From Bryobacteraceae bacterium (GTDB taxonomy: Bacteria; Acidobacteriota; Terriglobia; Bryobacterales; Bryobacteraceae): a stretch of 64,000 nt of DNA. The notes under the pieces are model-generated. The model made no database searches, was not told the origin of the DNA, and was given only the letters and a program-made list of their open reading frames with translations. The position numbers were made by a program, and so were the translations under genes. Location of the stretch: assembly GCA_041394945.1 (NCBI GenBank), contig JAWKHH010000002.1, positions 566,501 to 630,500 of the forward strand. The letters run 5' to 3'. Below are positions 53,200 through 62,298 of the stretch, in pieces (position 1 is the stretch's first letter; each line of letters starts with the position of its first letter).

Positions 53200-55278
53200 C
53201 TACCGGGAACGGGTTGTGCGGCCGGACTGTGAATATAGGTAAACGCCGTGGGCCCGCGCGGCCCGCCGCAGACCCCAATCCGCGGCGCGCCATTCGAGGT
53301 CACGCCCTACCGCGCCGAAGCCGTCGCCGTCGATGCGGACCGCCACGTGCGTGAAGCCCTCGCGCCTCAGGTAGCGCCCCGCCGCATCGCGCAAACTGAT
53401 CGCGTTCCAGTAGCCGCGCTCCACGTCACCCCGGCCTTCCACCCCGCCGCCGCCCTCGATCCGGTACCTGGCGTTGTTCTCACCCATCGGGGCCAGCACC
53501 CGGATCCCGTCCAGCTCCACCGGCGCCGGGAACGCGATCTCGATCCACATGCCGTCGCGCCGGGGCTCCCAGGTCTGCCAGCGGGATGCCGGGTTGCGAT
53601 CGAAGGCGAATGGCAAATCCCACGGGTTCACCGATGCCGTGAGCGTCCATTGGCTGCTCGGAAACACCGGCTTGCCGTCCCGAAGCGGTTCGATCTCCTG
53701 GAAACCCCATGGTTCCGGTCCGTCGCCCTCCTGGACGATGCGCAGACTTGAAAATGCGCGCTTCGGCCACCGCGCCAAGCCGCGATAGCTGATCCGGCGC
53801 GACGATTGCGAGGCGAGGTAGAGAGCATTCGCGGCGCGGTCGGCGTCGGCCCACTGCCAATGCATGCGGATGTCGCGGTCGGTGTAGGCTTCGGCGATTC
53901 CGGCAAGGTCGAGCACGCGGTCGCCGGGTTGCGTGGCGCCCTCGATCATTTGCGCGATCTCGTAGGCGTTGGTGGTGCGGCGCAGATATTCCGGCTCGGG
54001 TTCCAGCCGTAGCGCGGCGCGAATGGGGAATCCCTGAAGCCGCCATGCGTTTGGTTCGTTCCATCGGTTTATGACCCCCGGCGCGCAGGCAATCACCTGC
54101 GCCGCCGCCACCAGCCACAGGCCTCGACCGGGCACGGCCAGCGCCCAAAGCAGGGGAACGAACCCCAGAAACGGGATCAGAAAGCGGGTTCCTGCGTTCG
54201 CAAGCACCGGCAATGCAACGATGAAAGCGGCCAAGGCGGCAATTCGTCCGGCCGGGCGGCGCAGCGCGACCAAAGCCACGGGGAGGAGCAAAAAGGCCGG
54301 TCCGGTGAGTCCTTGCGTAGCAGTGCCGCCGAGCGTCCATTCGCGCCATAAAGGGCCGGCAATATCGTAGGATCGAACCCAGGAGACGAGCCCTTGTTCA
54401 GTGGATAAGTGGAAGAAGGGATTGGGGAAAAAGCCGTTGAACAAAGGCGCGGCGGGATTGCCGGTGAGCCACCACGCACGGGCCACCCAAGGCGCGGTCA
54501 TTGCCAGCGAAACCGCCAGGGCTCGCCACTGCCGCCGGGCGAGCAGATAGAGCAGCACAACTCCGCCGGTCATCTTGACGGCGTAGCAGAATCCGGCGGC
54601 GATTCCGGTGGCGGCGCGGTCGCCGTCGAGCGACAGCCGGAACGCGGACATCGTGAAGAAAGCCAGCGCGGCATCGTTGTATGCGCAAGTGCCATCGACG
54701 CCCACCACCGGCGCGGCGAGGTAGATGATTCCCGCCGCCCACGGCGAGCAATCGGAGATCCCCAACGCGCGGCCTGTGGAGACGATCAGGGGAAGGGTGG
54801 CGACGAGAAACGCGAAGTGAACGAGCTTCGCCGCCGAGTAGCCGCCGACGGCCACGGCCGGGGTGAACAGCAGTTCCAACCCGTGGGGCATGACCTCGAA
54901 ATGGCCGGTTTCAGAGAAGAAACCGCCATCGCGAAGCCAGCCGGAGACGAGTCCGAGATGGTAGCCGATGGCGTCTGGCTGGGTCTCGGGGGCGAGTGCG
55001 TGGACGAAGTAGTAGCCGAGGATGGGGGCGGCGGCGAGCCAGGGCTGTTCGAGCCGGGGGGGACGCCAGCTCAGGAGCCCAGCCAGGCACACCACGCACA
55101 CCGCGACCGGGACCCAACCTGACCCGATCGCCATGGCGATGAAGAGCGCCTGGCCGAGCAATGCGGCGCCGAGAGCAAACCGGAGGACGCCGCAAACTTT
55201 CGGAAACCGTTCACCGAGGGCGACGGCTGCCGCGATGGGCAGCAGCGCACCGGAGAAGATCGAGACGAGAGCGGGCAA
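53200..55278 (-). CDS. Polytopic GT-C-like membrane protein with C-terminal F5/8-like domain
   Basis: A 692-residue protein. Residues ~1-400 hold about ten hydrophobic helices (SGALLPIAAAVALG, LFIAMAIGSGWVPVAVCVVCLAG, LLLPVALVALRR, LIPFLGFVPLLWALAVPG). HALAPETQPDAIGYHLGLVSGWLRDGGF after the third helix resembles the acidic loop of GT-C glycosyltransferases. The C-terminal ~190 residues look like a discoidin (F5/8) carbohydrate-binding sandwich: PFAFDRNPASRWQTWEPRRDGMWIEIAFPAPVELDGIRVL. It is likely a polyprenyl-linked sugar transferase or a related envelope glycan enzyme, tentative. The start is a TTG, 17 bp upstream of the next gene. Confidence 0.75.
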   Translation of the reverse strand: MPALVSIFSGALLPIAAAVALGERFPKVCGVLRFALGAALLGQALFIAMAIGSGWVPVAVCVVCLAGLLSWRPPRLEQPWLAAAPILGYYFVHALAPETQPDAIGYHLGLVSGWLRDGGFFSETGHFEVMPHGLELLFTPAVAVGGYSAAKLVHFAFLVATLPLIVSTGRALGISDCSPWAAGIIYLAAPVVGVDGTCAYNDAALAFFTMSAFRLSLDGDRAATGIAAGFCYAVKMTGGVVLLYLLARRQWRALAVSLAMTAPWVARAWWLTGNPAAPLFNGFFPNPFFHLSTEQGLVSWVRSYDIAGPLWREWTLGGTATQGLTGPAFLLLPVALVALRRPAGRIAALAAFIVALPVLANAGTRFLIPFLGFVPLLWALAVPGRGLWLVAAAQVIACAPGVINRWNEPNAWRLQGFPIRAALRLEPEPEYLRRTTNAYEIAQMIEGATQPGDRVLDLAGIAEAYTDRDIRMHWQWADADRAANALYLASQSSRRISYRGLARWPKRAFSSLRIVQEGDGPEPWGFQEIEPLRDGKPVFPSSQWTLTASVNPWDLPFAFDRNPASRWQTWEPRRDGMWIEIAFPAPVELDGIRVLAPMGENNARYRIEGGGGVEGRGDVERGYWNAISLRDAAGRYLRREGFTHVAVRIDGDGFGAVGRDLEWRAADWGLRRAARAHGVYLYSQSGRTTRSR

Positions 55279-55305
55279 GCTCTCATTCTACGCACGGGAG
55301 CGCCG

Positions 55306-56919
55306 TTATCGGGCGATTTTCACCGTGGTTTCGACGCCCGCGCCGGTGACGACGGCGACCTCGCCGGCGTCGGGGGCAGGGGCGTCGGCAATAATCATTC
55401 CTGGCCCGACGGCGCGGAGCGGGAGCCAGCGCCCTTGGGACCGAACGGCGACGCCGCCCAACTGCGAAGGGCCGGGCAGAGGGTTGTCGCCGGCGCCCGC
55501 GTGCTCCTCGGCGGCGAGTTCGGCGGCTGCCAGATCCGAGCCGGTGATGACCAGCACGCCGTCGACGAATGCGCTCTCCACCTTGGGTTGGCGCACGACG
55601 GTGACGCCGCCTGCGAGCAGCGAAACGCCGCTCTCGTTCCGGTAGGCGAGGACGTAGGCGCCCGGATCGGAATTCGCCGAGAGCTTCTGGCGGAGGAGTT
55701 GCGGCGCGGCGGAGGGGCTGGTCGCGGCGCCGTCGAGCCGCCAACCCTCACCGAGCAGACCGAGGGAACCGGGGCCATCGTCGGGATTGCGGGTGACGCC
55801 GAGCGTATAGGTTGCGCCCTGCGCGATTTGCGTCCGGGCGGCGCCCCAGTAGGCGCCGTTTTCGATCACGCCGACGGTGGCGGCGTTGACCACGGGCCGA
55901 CGCCGGATAGCGAACCCGATCGCCTCGCGGACGACGCCGTCTTCGGCGACGATCCACTCGCCTTCGGCGGCGCTGCCGCCGTCGACGGACCAGAATAGCG
56001 TCGGGAACGGCGCGGCGGCGTCGCGCACGGTGAAGAATTGACCCGGCACGACCGGTCCGTCGAGCGGTTCCACCGCGAGGAGGTACTCGCCGGAGGGCAC
56101 GGCGAGCGAGTAGGAGCCGTCGGCGGCGGTGAAGGCGCCGACGGTGGGATGCCCGCCGCGATCGATTGCGATGACGTGCGCCCCGGCGACGGAGGCGCCG
56201 TCTTCAGTGACGGAGCCTTCGATCCGCGAGAGTTCGCCGGGGCGGTAAAGGGCAGCGATGGTGAGCCTGTCGTCGGAGGAGAGCTGCCGGAGGGGAAAGA
56301 TGGCTCGGGGAGCGGAACCTGGTTCGAGTTCGACTTCGGCGGCCATGACGGAGTTGAGCACGGCGCTATGGTCGAGACCGAGGACGTGGCCCATTTCGTG
56401 CAGCATCACAAGGCCGATGTCGTGCGTGGCGGCGATGCCGGAGGCGGAGTGCCGTTTGTATGGGTTGAAAGCCACGGCGGCGCCGAGGATCTCGCCGGAG
56501 AGTTCGTCGTAGCGGAGCACGGTACAGGCGATGAAGATCGCCGGATCACAGGTCCCGTTGTCGAACGGGGCGGTATCGGTGAAGGTAACCAGATTGACGC
56601 CGCTGGCGACGGCGGTTTCCGGCGTGTACCCGACCTCGATTTCGAGGCCGGCCCGCTCGCCCGCCCAGGCTCGAATGGCGTCTGCGACGGCCCGATGCAC
56701 GCGGTCCACTGATTCTTCGGCGGCGACGCCCGCGTCGCCGCCGGTGTGAACCGCGCGGCTGATTTCGAGGCGGAGCCGCCCGTCTCGCCACCGCACCGCA
56801 TCCGGCCCGCCGCGAAACGCCTTGCCGCCAAACAAAGGTTGATCGAGAAGATGCCCGGCAAAAACAATGCCGGCGCAGAGTAGGGCAAACCTGCCCAGTC
56901 TGTCGCTCATGAATCCCAT
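55306..56919 (-). CDS. Matrixin-like (M10) metalloprotease with carboxypeptidase-regulatory domain, secreted
   Basis: A 537-residue protein with an N-terminal hydrophobic export segment (FALLCAGIVFAG). The catalytic region has VMLHEMGHVLGLDHSAVLNSVMAAE: the metzincin zinc motif HExxHxxGxxH (His174-His184) and Met192 of the Met-turn. RIEGSVTEDGASVAGAHVIAIDRGGHPTVGAFTAADGSYSLAVPSG (~245-290) is a carboxypeptidase-regulatory beta-sandwich. The last 250 residues form a C-terminal region reminiscent of TIGR03437-type modules (AATVGVIENGAYWGAARTQIAQGATY). It would digest extracellular protein. Two starts (56919, 56910) are possible. Confidence 0.85.
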   Translation of the reverse strand: MGFMSDRLGRFALLCAGIVFAGHLLDQPLFGGKAFRGGPDAVRWRDGRLRLEISRAVHTGGDAGVAAEESVDRVHRAVADAIRAWAGERAGLEIEVGYTPETAVASGVNLVTFTDTAPFDNGTCDPAIFIACTVLRYDELSGEILGAAVAFNPYKRHSASGIAATHDIGLVMLHEMGHVLGLDHSAVLNSVMAAEVELEPGSAPRAIFPLRQLSSDDRLTIAALYRPGELSRIEGSVTEDGASVAGAHVIAIDRGGHPTVGAFTAADGSYSLAVPSGEYLLAVEPLDGPVVPGQFFTVRDAAAPFPTLFWSVDGGSAAEGEWIVAEDGVVREAIGFAIRRRPVVNAATVGVIENGAYWGAARTQIAQGATYTLGVTRNPDDGPGSLGLLGEGWRLDGAATSPSAAPQLLRQKLSANSDPGAYVLAYRNESGVSLLAGGVTVVRQPKVESAFVDGVLVITGSDLAAAELAAEEHAGAGDNPLPGPSQLGGVAVRSQGRWLPLRAVGPGMIIADAPAPDAGEVAVVTGAGVETTVKIAR

Positions 56920-56966
56920 ATCGGTGCGGTGGGCCGCGGTTTGAGCGAAATCGGCGCGATGTTATC

Positions 56967-57827
56967 ATGGCAGCGTCCATGACCATCACACGCAGACACT
57001 TCGCCGCCTCGACGCTCGCCGCCGCACTTCCGCTCGAAGCCAAGATTGATCCGTACGTAAAGGGTGTACGCCTCGGCGTTCAGTCTTACTCCTTCCGCGA
57101 CCGTCCGCTCGACGCGGCCATCGCCGCCATGAAGGAGATCGGCATCGGCTGCGTCGAAATGTGGTCCGGTCACGCCGAGCCATCCTTCAAACGCGACCAG
57201 CGCGACGATCTCCGCAAGTGGCGCACCACGGTGGATCTCGCCGAATTCACCAAGATCCGCAAGAAGTTCGACGCCGCTGGCATCGAACTCTACGCCTACA
57301 ACTACTCCTTCCGCGACGACTTCTCCGACGAAGAGATCGAGCGCGGATTCCAGATGGCGAAAGCGCTCGGAGTGAAGACGCTGACTGCTTCTTCCAACGT
57401 CTCCACCGCGAAGCGAGTCGCCCCGTTCGCGGCCAAGTACAAGATGCCGGTGGGCATGCACAACCATTCGAACCTGCGGCCGAACGAGTTCGCGCGGCCC
57501 GAGGATTTCGACGAAGCCGCCACGGCCGGTCCGTACATCAAGATCAATCTCGACATCGGGCACTTTGTCGCCGCCGGCTTCGACCCGGTGGACTACCTGG
57601 CCAAGAACCACGCCCGCATCGTGACGCTGCACATCAAAGACCGGAAGAAGAACCAGGGCCCGAACATGGTGTTCGGCGAGGGCGAAACACCGATCAAGGA
57701 AGTGCTCGGGCTGCTGCGGTCGAAGAAGCTCAAGATACCGGCCAACATCGAGTATGAATACAAGGGCGCGGACACGGTGGCTGAAGTCCGCAAGTGCATG
57801 GAGTACTGCAAGAACGCGCTGGCGTAG
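56967..57827 (+). CDS. Xylose-isomerase-like TIM-barrel protein, Tat-exported
   Basis: A 286-residue AP_endonuc_2-type barrel. Tat signal TRRHFAASTLAAALP is near the N-terminus (starts 56967 or 56979). Core: LGVQSYSFRDRPLDAAIAAMKEIGIGCVEMW, LYAYNYSFRDDFSDEEIER, GMHNHSNLRPNEFARPEDF (metal His), NLDIGHFVAAGFDPV (Asp, His), TLHIKDRKKNQGPNMVFGEGETP and IEYEYKGAD with metal Glu. A sister of the 41001 gene. Substrate unknown; isomerase activity on sugars is inferred from the fold. The next gene converges 8 bp away. Confidence 0.88.
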   Translation: MAASMTITRRHFAASTLAAALPLEAKIDPYVKGVRLGVQSYSFRDRPLDAAIAAMKEIGIGCVEMWSGHAEPSFKRDQRDDLRKWRTTVDLAEFTKIRKKFDAAGIELYAYNYSFRDDFSDEEIERGFQMAKALGVKTLTASSNVSTAKRVAPFAAKYKMPVGMHNHSNLRPNEFARPEDFDEAATAGPYIKINLDIGHFVAAGFDPVDYLAKNHARIVTLHIKDRKKNQGPNMVFGEGETPIKEVLGLLRSKKLKIPANIEYEYKGADTVAEVRKCMEYCKNALA

Positions 57828-57835
57828 TCCGGCGG

Positions 57836-59137
57836 TTACGAAACCGGGCCGCGGACGCTTCCGCGGACGAAGCGTGCGAAGGCGGCGCGGGTGAGCGGAC
57901 TCCTCTCCGCGAGGTGTTCTTCGAGCGCGGCGGTGGTGACGAAGCCGGGCGCGTTCGCCTTGTAGAAGGCGCGCATCGCTTTGTGCAGTTTCTTCGATCC
58001 GCCGAACAGATGCGCCAAGCCCTGAAACAGCCGCACGCCCTCGCGATAGGACTCGCGCGGGGTGGCGCGATGCCAGGCGTGCCCGGGCGCCAGCGTCACC
58101 GGCGGCGCGGACCAATCGAAGGCTTCGGCGGAATCGGGGAATTCGTCGCAGTAGACCGTCCACGCTTCGTCGATCCAGCCATCGTTCTGCGTCGCCGGCT
58201 TGAGGCCGCGCGCCCACCAGCAGTGGAACACCTCGTGAAAGAGCGCGTCGACGCTCGAAGTGCAGCCGCCGTCGTACTCCATGCCTCCGCGATCCTGAAT
58301 GTAGGCGACGAAGCGGCGGCCATGGATGTAGCGGCCCATGGCGCGTTCGTGATCGGCGAGCCAGCCGGCGATGCGCGGAATCAGCGGGCCGAGCCGCGTT
58401 CGGTCACGGACGTCCTTCCATACCTCAATGGCGACGGTCTTGCGGGAAACCGGCAGCTTCGCCTCGCCCGACTTGCCGCGGATGAGCCGCGCGGGGTGCA
58501 GTTCGAGCATCGGTGAGAGGGCGGTGGAGTGGCGGCGGTACTCGATCCACCAGCGGTTTGGCGCGACTTGAGTGGCCCAGTTGCCGTTGTGAATCGCGGT
58601 GTGGCGCTCGCGCGTGCCGGTGACGGTGATGCCGACGTCGACGGCGAACTGATCGTAGATCAGATTCGCGGGGAGCCAGGAGTCCAGATAGCGGCCGGGA
58701 CCGAGATCGGAGAAGCCGAAGTTGAAGCGGACGCCGAGCCCGGGGATCCATGTGAGCTCAGGGAGCCGGCTGCCGACGCGGGGCGCATTGGGCAGATCGA
58801 GTGCGTAGCGGAGACGGAGCGTGTGCGCCGAGCCGGGCTTGCAACGCTGCTCGACAATGCGCATGGCGCTTTCCCGGCCGGCGCCGAAGTCGTGGTGGGC
58901 CAGGTGCGCCGGGTCCATCGGGCGGCCGTCGAACCAGGCTTCGCCGATGGTTTGCCGGAGGTCGAACACGGGGCAGCCGGACTTGGGGCCGTGTACGAAC
59001 TCGAGGTACACGTCCGCTTCGACGGCCAGCCGCGCAACGTCGAAGTAGAGCGTGGAATCGATCGACTGGATATCGATGGGCACGGCCCAAAGTCCGTCGA
59101 CGCGAACGGGTGGCGGGGCAAGGTGGAAGTTGGTCAC
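57836..59137 (-). CDS. M1-like gluzincin metallopeptidase homologue
   Basis: A 433-residue protein with a beta-rich N-terminus (~1-230) and a catalytic gluzincin domain. Zinc motif FHEVFHCWW (HExxH at 301-305) and WIDEAW with Glu324, exactly 18 residues after the second His, the M1 spacing. RGGMEYDGG (~residue 285) takes the place of the GxMEN exopeptidase signature. No signal peptide is visible from the GTG at 59137, so the location is unclear. Length is half that of classical M1 aminopeptidases, so it may be a minimal M1-type enzyme. It begins 3 bp after the DUF1080 gene end. Confidence 0.78.
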   Translation of the reverse strand: MTNFHLAPPPVRVDGLWAVPIDIQSIDSTLYFDVARLAVEADVYLEFVHGPKSGCPVFDLRQTIGEAWFDGRPMDPAHLAHHDFGAGRESAMRIVEQRCKPGSAHTLRLRYALDLPNAPRVGSRLPELTWIPGLGVRFNFGFSDLGPGRYLDSWLPANLIYDQFAVDVGITVTGTRERHTAIHNGNWATQVAPNRWWIEYRRHSTALSPMLELHPARLIRGKSGEAKLPVSRKTVAIEVWKDVRDRTRLGPLIPRIAGWLADHERAMGRYIHGRRFVAYIQDRGGMEYDGGCTSSVDALFHEVFHCWWARGLKPATQNDGWIDEAWTVYCDEFPDSAEAFDWSAPPVTLAPGHAWHRATPRESYREGVRLFQGLAHLFGGSKKLHKAMRAFYKANAPGFVTTAALEEHLAERSPLTRAAFARFVRGSVRGPVS

Positions 59138-59140
59138 GGG

Positions 59141-59803
59141 CTAGCGCAGCGGCCTGATCTTGATATTCCGGAACTGCGCCACCGTGTACATGTCGTGCAA
59201 CTGGAGGCCGATGGGTCCTGATTTCGGACGTGCGGGATCGGTGGGCGCTTCGGCCACGAGGACCCCGTTGAGTTTGACGCGCATCGTCGCGGTACGAACT
59301 TCGATGTCGAAACGGTTCCACTGGTGGAGCTTCTGCGCACCTTCTTTCGCTTCGGCGAGGGTGTAGATGGAGCCGCTCGGCTTGGGATCTGGGTAGCCGT
59401 GGTTGATCTGGATTTCGTAGGCGACGTGGGCGGGCGTCTTTGAATAGTCGGGCTGGGCGGCGATGGCGTATCCCGCGCGGGTTCCATCATGCAGAGAGAC
59501 GCCGGAGTTGCCGCCAGCGCGGACCCAGTACTCGAGCGAAAGGTCGTATTCGGTGAATTCGTCCTTCGTGTAGATCCAGGCCTGGCGATTCAGCCAGCGC
59601 TGAAATTGCCGTTCGGTCAGCGGGAATTCCTTTGGGCCGTTGTTCTTCGGGTCGCGCTGACCGAGCAGAACGCCCTCCAGCACGGTCCAGATCCCGTCGC
59701 CGCGGGACTCCCAGCCGGTGAGGTCACGGCCGTTGAAGAGGGTCCGCCAGCCGGCTCCCTGCAGCGACGCGGCGGCAAGAGCAAGAACGAAGACACGGAG
59801 CAT
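59141..59803 (-). CDS. DUF1080 (3-keto-disaccharide hydrolase-like) secreted protein
   Basis: A 220-residue protein with signal peptide MLRVFVLALAAASLQGAG and one DUF1080 beta-jelly-roll: WRTLFNGRDLTGWESRGDGIWTVLEGVLLGQ, EFTEYDLSLEYWVRAGGNSGVSLHD, VAYEIQINHGYPDPKPSGSIYTLAEAK, GPIGLQLHDMYTVAQFRNIKIRPL. Members bind or hydrolyse sugars, and some are reported to act on 3-keto-glycosides. It is followed at 3 bp by the M1-like gene. Upstream is the divergent phosphatase gene, 44 bp away. Confidence 0.9.
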   Translation of the reverse strand: MLRVFVLALAAASLQGAGWRTLFNGRDLTGWESRGDGIWTVLEGVLLGQRDPKNNGPKEFPLTERQFQRWLNRQAWIYTKDEFTEYDLSLEYWVRAGGNSGVSLHDGTRAGYAIAAQPDYSKTPAHVAYEIQINHGYPDPKPSGSIYTLAEAKEGAQKLHQWNRFDIEVRTATMRVKLNGVLVAEAPTDPARPKSGPIGLQLHDMYTVAQFRNIKIRPLR

Positions 59804-59847
59804 GAGTTCTCATTATATGGAAACGCAGGCGCGATACCATGCTCGTT

Positions 59848-61170
59848 ATGCGCGTTTCCCGTATCGTTCTCGCCAGCGGCTTCGGCTGCCTGCTGACCGG
59901 CGCTTTGCTCGTCGACGCCCAGCGTGAACCGAAGATCCCCGAAGCGGAATTGAACCGGCCGACGGCTGCTCCGGATCGCATCATCCTCACTTACTCCGGC
60001 GATCCGGCGAAGACGCAAGCGGTGACGTGGCGAACCTCGGTGAGCGACGCCCGAGCGGTGGCCGAGATCGCCGAATCCGACGATGGGCCTGGGTTTACGG
60101 CAAAGGCGCGGCGCGTGGAGGCGGCGAGCGAGACGTTCCAGAGCAATCTCGGCGAGGCGCGGTATCACTCGGCGACGTTCGAGGGGTTGAAGCCGGACGC
60201 GATTTACGCCTATCGCGTCGGCGACGGATTCAACTGGAGCGAGTGGAATCAGTTCCGCACGGCTTCGGCCGGTGCGGCGCCGCTCACGTTTCTCTACGTG
60301 GGGGACGCGCAGAACGATATTTACTCATTGTGGTCGCGGCTGGTGCGGCAGGCTTACACGGACGCCAGCGGGGCGCGGTTTATCATCCATGCAGGGGACC
60401 TGGTGAATCGTGGGTGGAACGACAGCGAGTGGGGCGAATGGCATCGCGCGGCCGGGTGGATCAATCACTCCCTGGTCTCCATGCCGGCGCCGGGCAATCA
60501 CGAATACGCGTTTCCGGAGGGAGGCACGCGCGCGTTGACGCGGCAGTGGCGGCCGCAGTTCACGCTGCCCCTCAATGGCGCCCCGGGGATGGAGGAGTCC
60601 AGTTACTACGTGGACATCCAGGGGGTTCGGATCGTGGTGCTGAACTCGAACGAGAAACAGGCCGAGCAGGCGGAGTGGCTGAAAGGGGTGCTGGCGGACA
60701 ATCCGAACCGCTGGACGGTGGCGTCGTTCCATCATCCGATCTATTCGACCGCGAAGGGCCGCGACAACAAGGCGCTACGCGAATTGTGGCAGCCATTGTT
60801 CGATCAGTACGGCGTGGATCTTGTGTTGACGGGGCACGACCACAGCTATGGCCGCACCAACCTGATGACCGGGGCGAACACGCGCACGGGGCGCAGCGGG
60901 ACGGTGTATGTGGTTTCGGTGAGCGGGCCGAAGATGTACACGCTCGATGCGACGAGCGAGTTCATGCAACGGCGGGGCGAGGATACGCAGTTGTTTCAGG
61001 TGATCCGCGTGGAGGGCGACCGGCTGCGGCTGGAGAGCCGGACGGCGCGGGGGGCCCTTTACGATGCGTTCGAATTGCGTAAGCGGCGGGGCCGGGCGAA
61101 CCGGCTCGTGAATTTGACGCCGAAGACGCCGGAGCGGCGGAAGGCGGCGGCGGAGGCGTCGGGCGGGTAG
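59848..61170 (+). CDS. Purple-acid-phosphatase-like metallophosphoesterase, secreted
   Basis: A 440-residue secreted phosphatase from MRVSRIVLASGFGCLL (signal peptide 1-24); another ATG at 59839 adds 3 residues. An N-terminal fibronectin-like domain (~40-125: RIILTYSGDPAKTQAVTWRT, YAYRVGDG) precedes the metallophosphoesterase core: FLYVGDAQND, IIHAGDLVNRGWNDSEW, APGNHEYAF, ASFHHPIYS and VLTGHDHSYGRTNLM (the metal-binding signature set). This is the PurAc_N/PAP architecture. It frees phosphate from organic phosphates. Confidence 0.92.
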   Translation: MRVSRIVLASGFGCLLTGALLVDAQREPKIPEAELNRPTAAPDRIILTYSGDPAKTQAVTWRTSVSDARAVAEIAESDDGPGFTAKARRVEAASETFQSNLGEARYHSATFEGLKPDAIYAYRVGDGFNWSEWNQFRTASAGAAPLTFLYVGDAQNDIYSLWSRLVRQAYTDASGARFIIHAGDLVNRGWNDSEWGEWHRAAGWINHSLVSMPAPGNHEYAFPEGGTRALTRQWRPQFTLPLNGAPGMEESSYYVDIQGVRIVVLNSNEKQAEQAEWLKGVLADNPNRWTVASFHHPIYSTAKGRDNKALRELWQPLFDQYGVDLVLTGHDHSYGRTNLMTGANTRTGRSGTVYVVSVSGPKMYTLDATSEFMQRRGEDTQLFQVIRVEGDRLRLESRTARGALYDAFELRKRRGRANRLVNLTPKTPERRKAAAEASGG

Positions 61171-61212
61171 GGCGGGCGGTGGTATGTTTGTGGATGAGGG
61201 CGGGACTTACAC

Positions 61213-62298
61213 GTGTGGAAGCAGTTAGTGCGGCGGGCGGCGCCGTGGATGGCGGGGGTGGGGTTGTGGTGTGGGCCGGCGCGGGGGGCGGAGTGGACGA
61301 CCGCGTTTTCCAGTGATTCGCTGCTGGATCACCGGCTAGCATCTGAGAGACACCCGATGGCAAACGTCCACGCTGAGGAGGTGTACGCCGGCAACAGCCG
61401 ATCGCTCGAGTTATGCGCTGACTGGTTGGTGGTTCGCTGGCGCGGCGAACCGGACTGGGAAACTGGGGTGCGCCCGGCGATCAGGGCGGCGAAGGCGGCG
61501 CGCCTTGGCAAAGCGGCCCTGGCGGGAGTCCGCGTAGCGGCGGACATCTCTGTTGGGGCGTTACCGGCTTACGCGCGTCTACTGGGGCAGGTTCGCGCCG
61601 AGATAGGACGAACGAATCTGTCAATCGCAACGCCGCTCGCTTGGTTCGTGCCTGGCAGCGACGTAGGAAAAGTTATAGCGATTGCGGATGAGTTCGTGCC
61701 GGTGTTCTATGTACTGGGAGTCAAAGACGACCGCTACGAGCGGCCTGAGGAGCCGCTGATCGTTGAGCCGAAGTGGGGCGCTGTGTTCGAGGGGTTTGGG
61801 AAGCCGTATCGGATCGGGTTGACGGCGGCGGGCCGGGCGCGCTCCGTCCGCCGGCGCTGTGGTACGGAGTTCTCTTCGCGTTCTGAGCAACCGCTCATGA
61901 GAGTCGCCCGGAACACAGCGTTTGAGGGGCGGACGATTCGAAACGCGAACGATGAGTTGGTGCTCAGCTACCGGGTGATACGTTCGGCCGAGATCGGCTA
62001 TCACGACTACGAGCCGGGCGGCGCATTGGACTATGTGGTCGCGACTGCGGAGACGATTCGGGAGATGATTGCTCGCGCCATGCGGATGGGTCCGCGTTGT
62101 GCAGGGGTCATCTTCTCGTCGTCCGGTGGCGAACTGGGCCTGGACGCAGAGGAGAGACGGTCAGTCATCGCCGGGAGCGCGGCTGGCCCAAGGGTGGAAA
62201 TCATGGACCGGTTTTGCGCCGCGGTGCGCGGGAGGATGAGGATCGGCCGGGCGACGACGGCCTCGCCGGCGATATTCACGGTGGAGGAGGTGCGATGA
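61213..62298 (+). CDS. Secreted hypothetical protein, distant DUF3142-like
   Basis: A 361-residue protein with a GTG start and hydrophobic N-terminus (APWMAGVGLWCGPARGA). The central region VRVAADISVGALPAYARLLGQVRAEIGRTNLSIATPLAWFVPGSD resembles DUF3142 (a TIM-barrel-like family of unknown role), but I am not certain. The rest shows alternating strands and helices. Its TGA overlaps the ATG of the next gene (ATGA), so it is a two-gene operon. Codon choice here favours G-ending codons (GCG, CTG, CGG), unlike the first half of the window. Confidence 0.62.
   Translation: MWKQLVRRAAPWMAGVGLWCGPARGAEWTTAFSSDSLLDHRLASERHPMANVHAEEVYAGNSRSLELCADWLVVRWRGEPDWETGVRPAIRAAKAARLGKAALAGVRVAADISVGALPAYARLLGQVRAEIGRTNLSIATPLAWFVPGSDVGKVIAIADEFVPVFYVLGVKDDRYERPEEPLIVEPKWGAVFEGFGKPYRIGLTAAGRARSVRRRCGTEFSSRSEQPLMRVARNTAFEGRTIRNANDELVLSYRVIRSAEIGYHDYEPGGALDYVVATAETIREMIARAMRMGPRCAGVIFSSSGGELGLDAEERRSVIAGSAAGPRVEIMDRFCAAVRGRMRIGRATTASPAIFTVEEVR

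Noticed and set aside
54409..55122. Plus-strand frame over the GT-C-like gene
   Set aside because: Antisense to a membrane protein with clear hydrophobic helices; no homology.
53000..56000. Replication origin called from the composition flip
   Set aside because: No dnaA, gidA, parAB or DnaA-box cluster was noticed; the skew change alone is not enough and is reported only as an observation.
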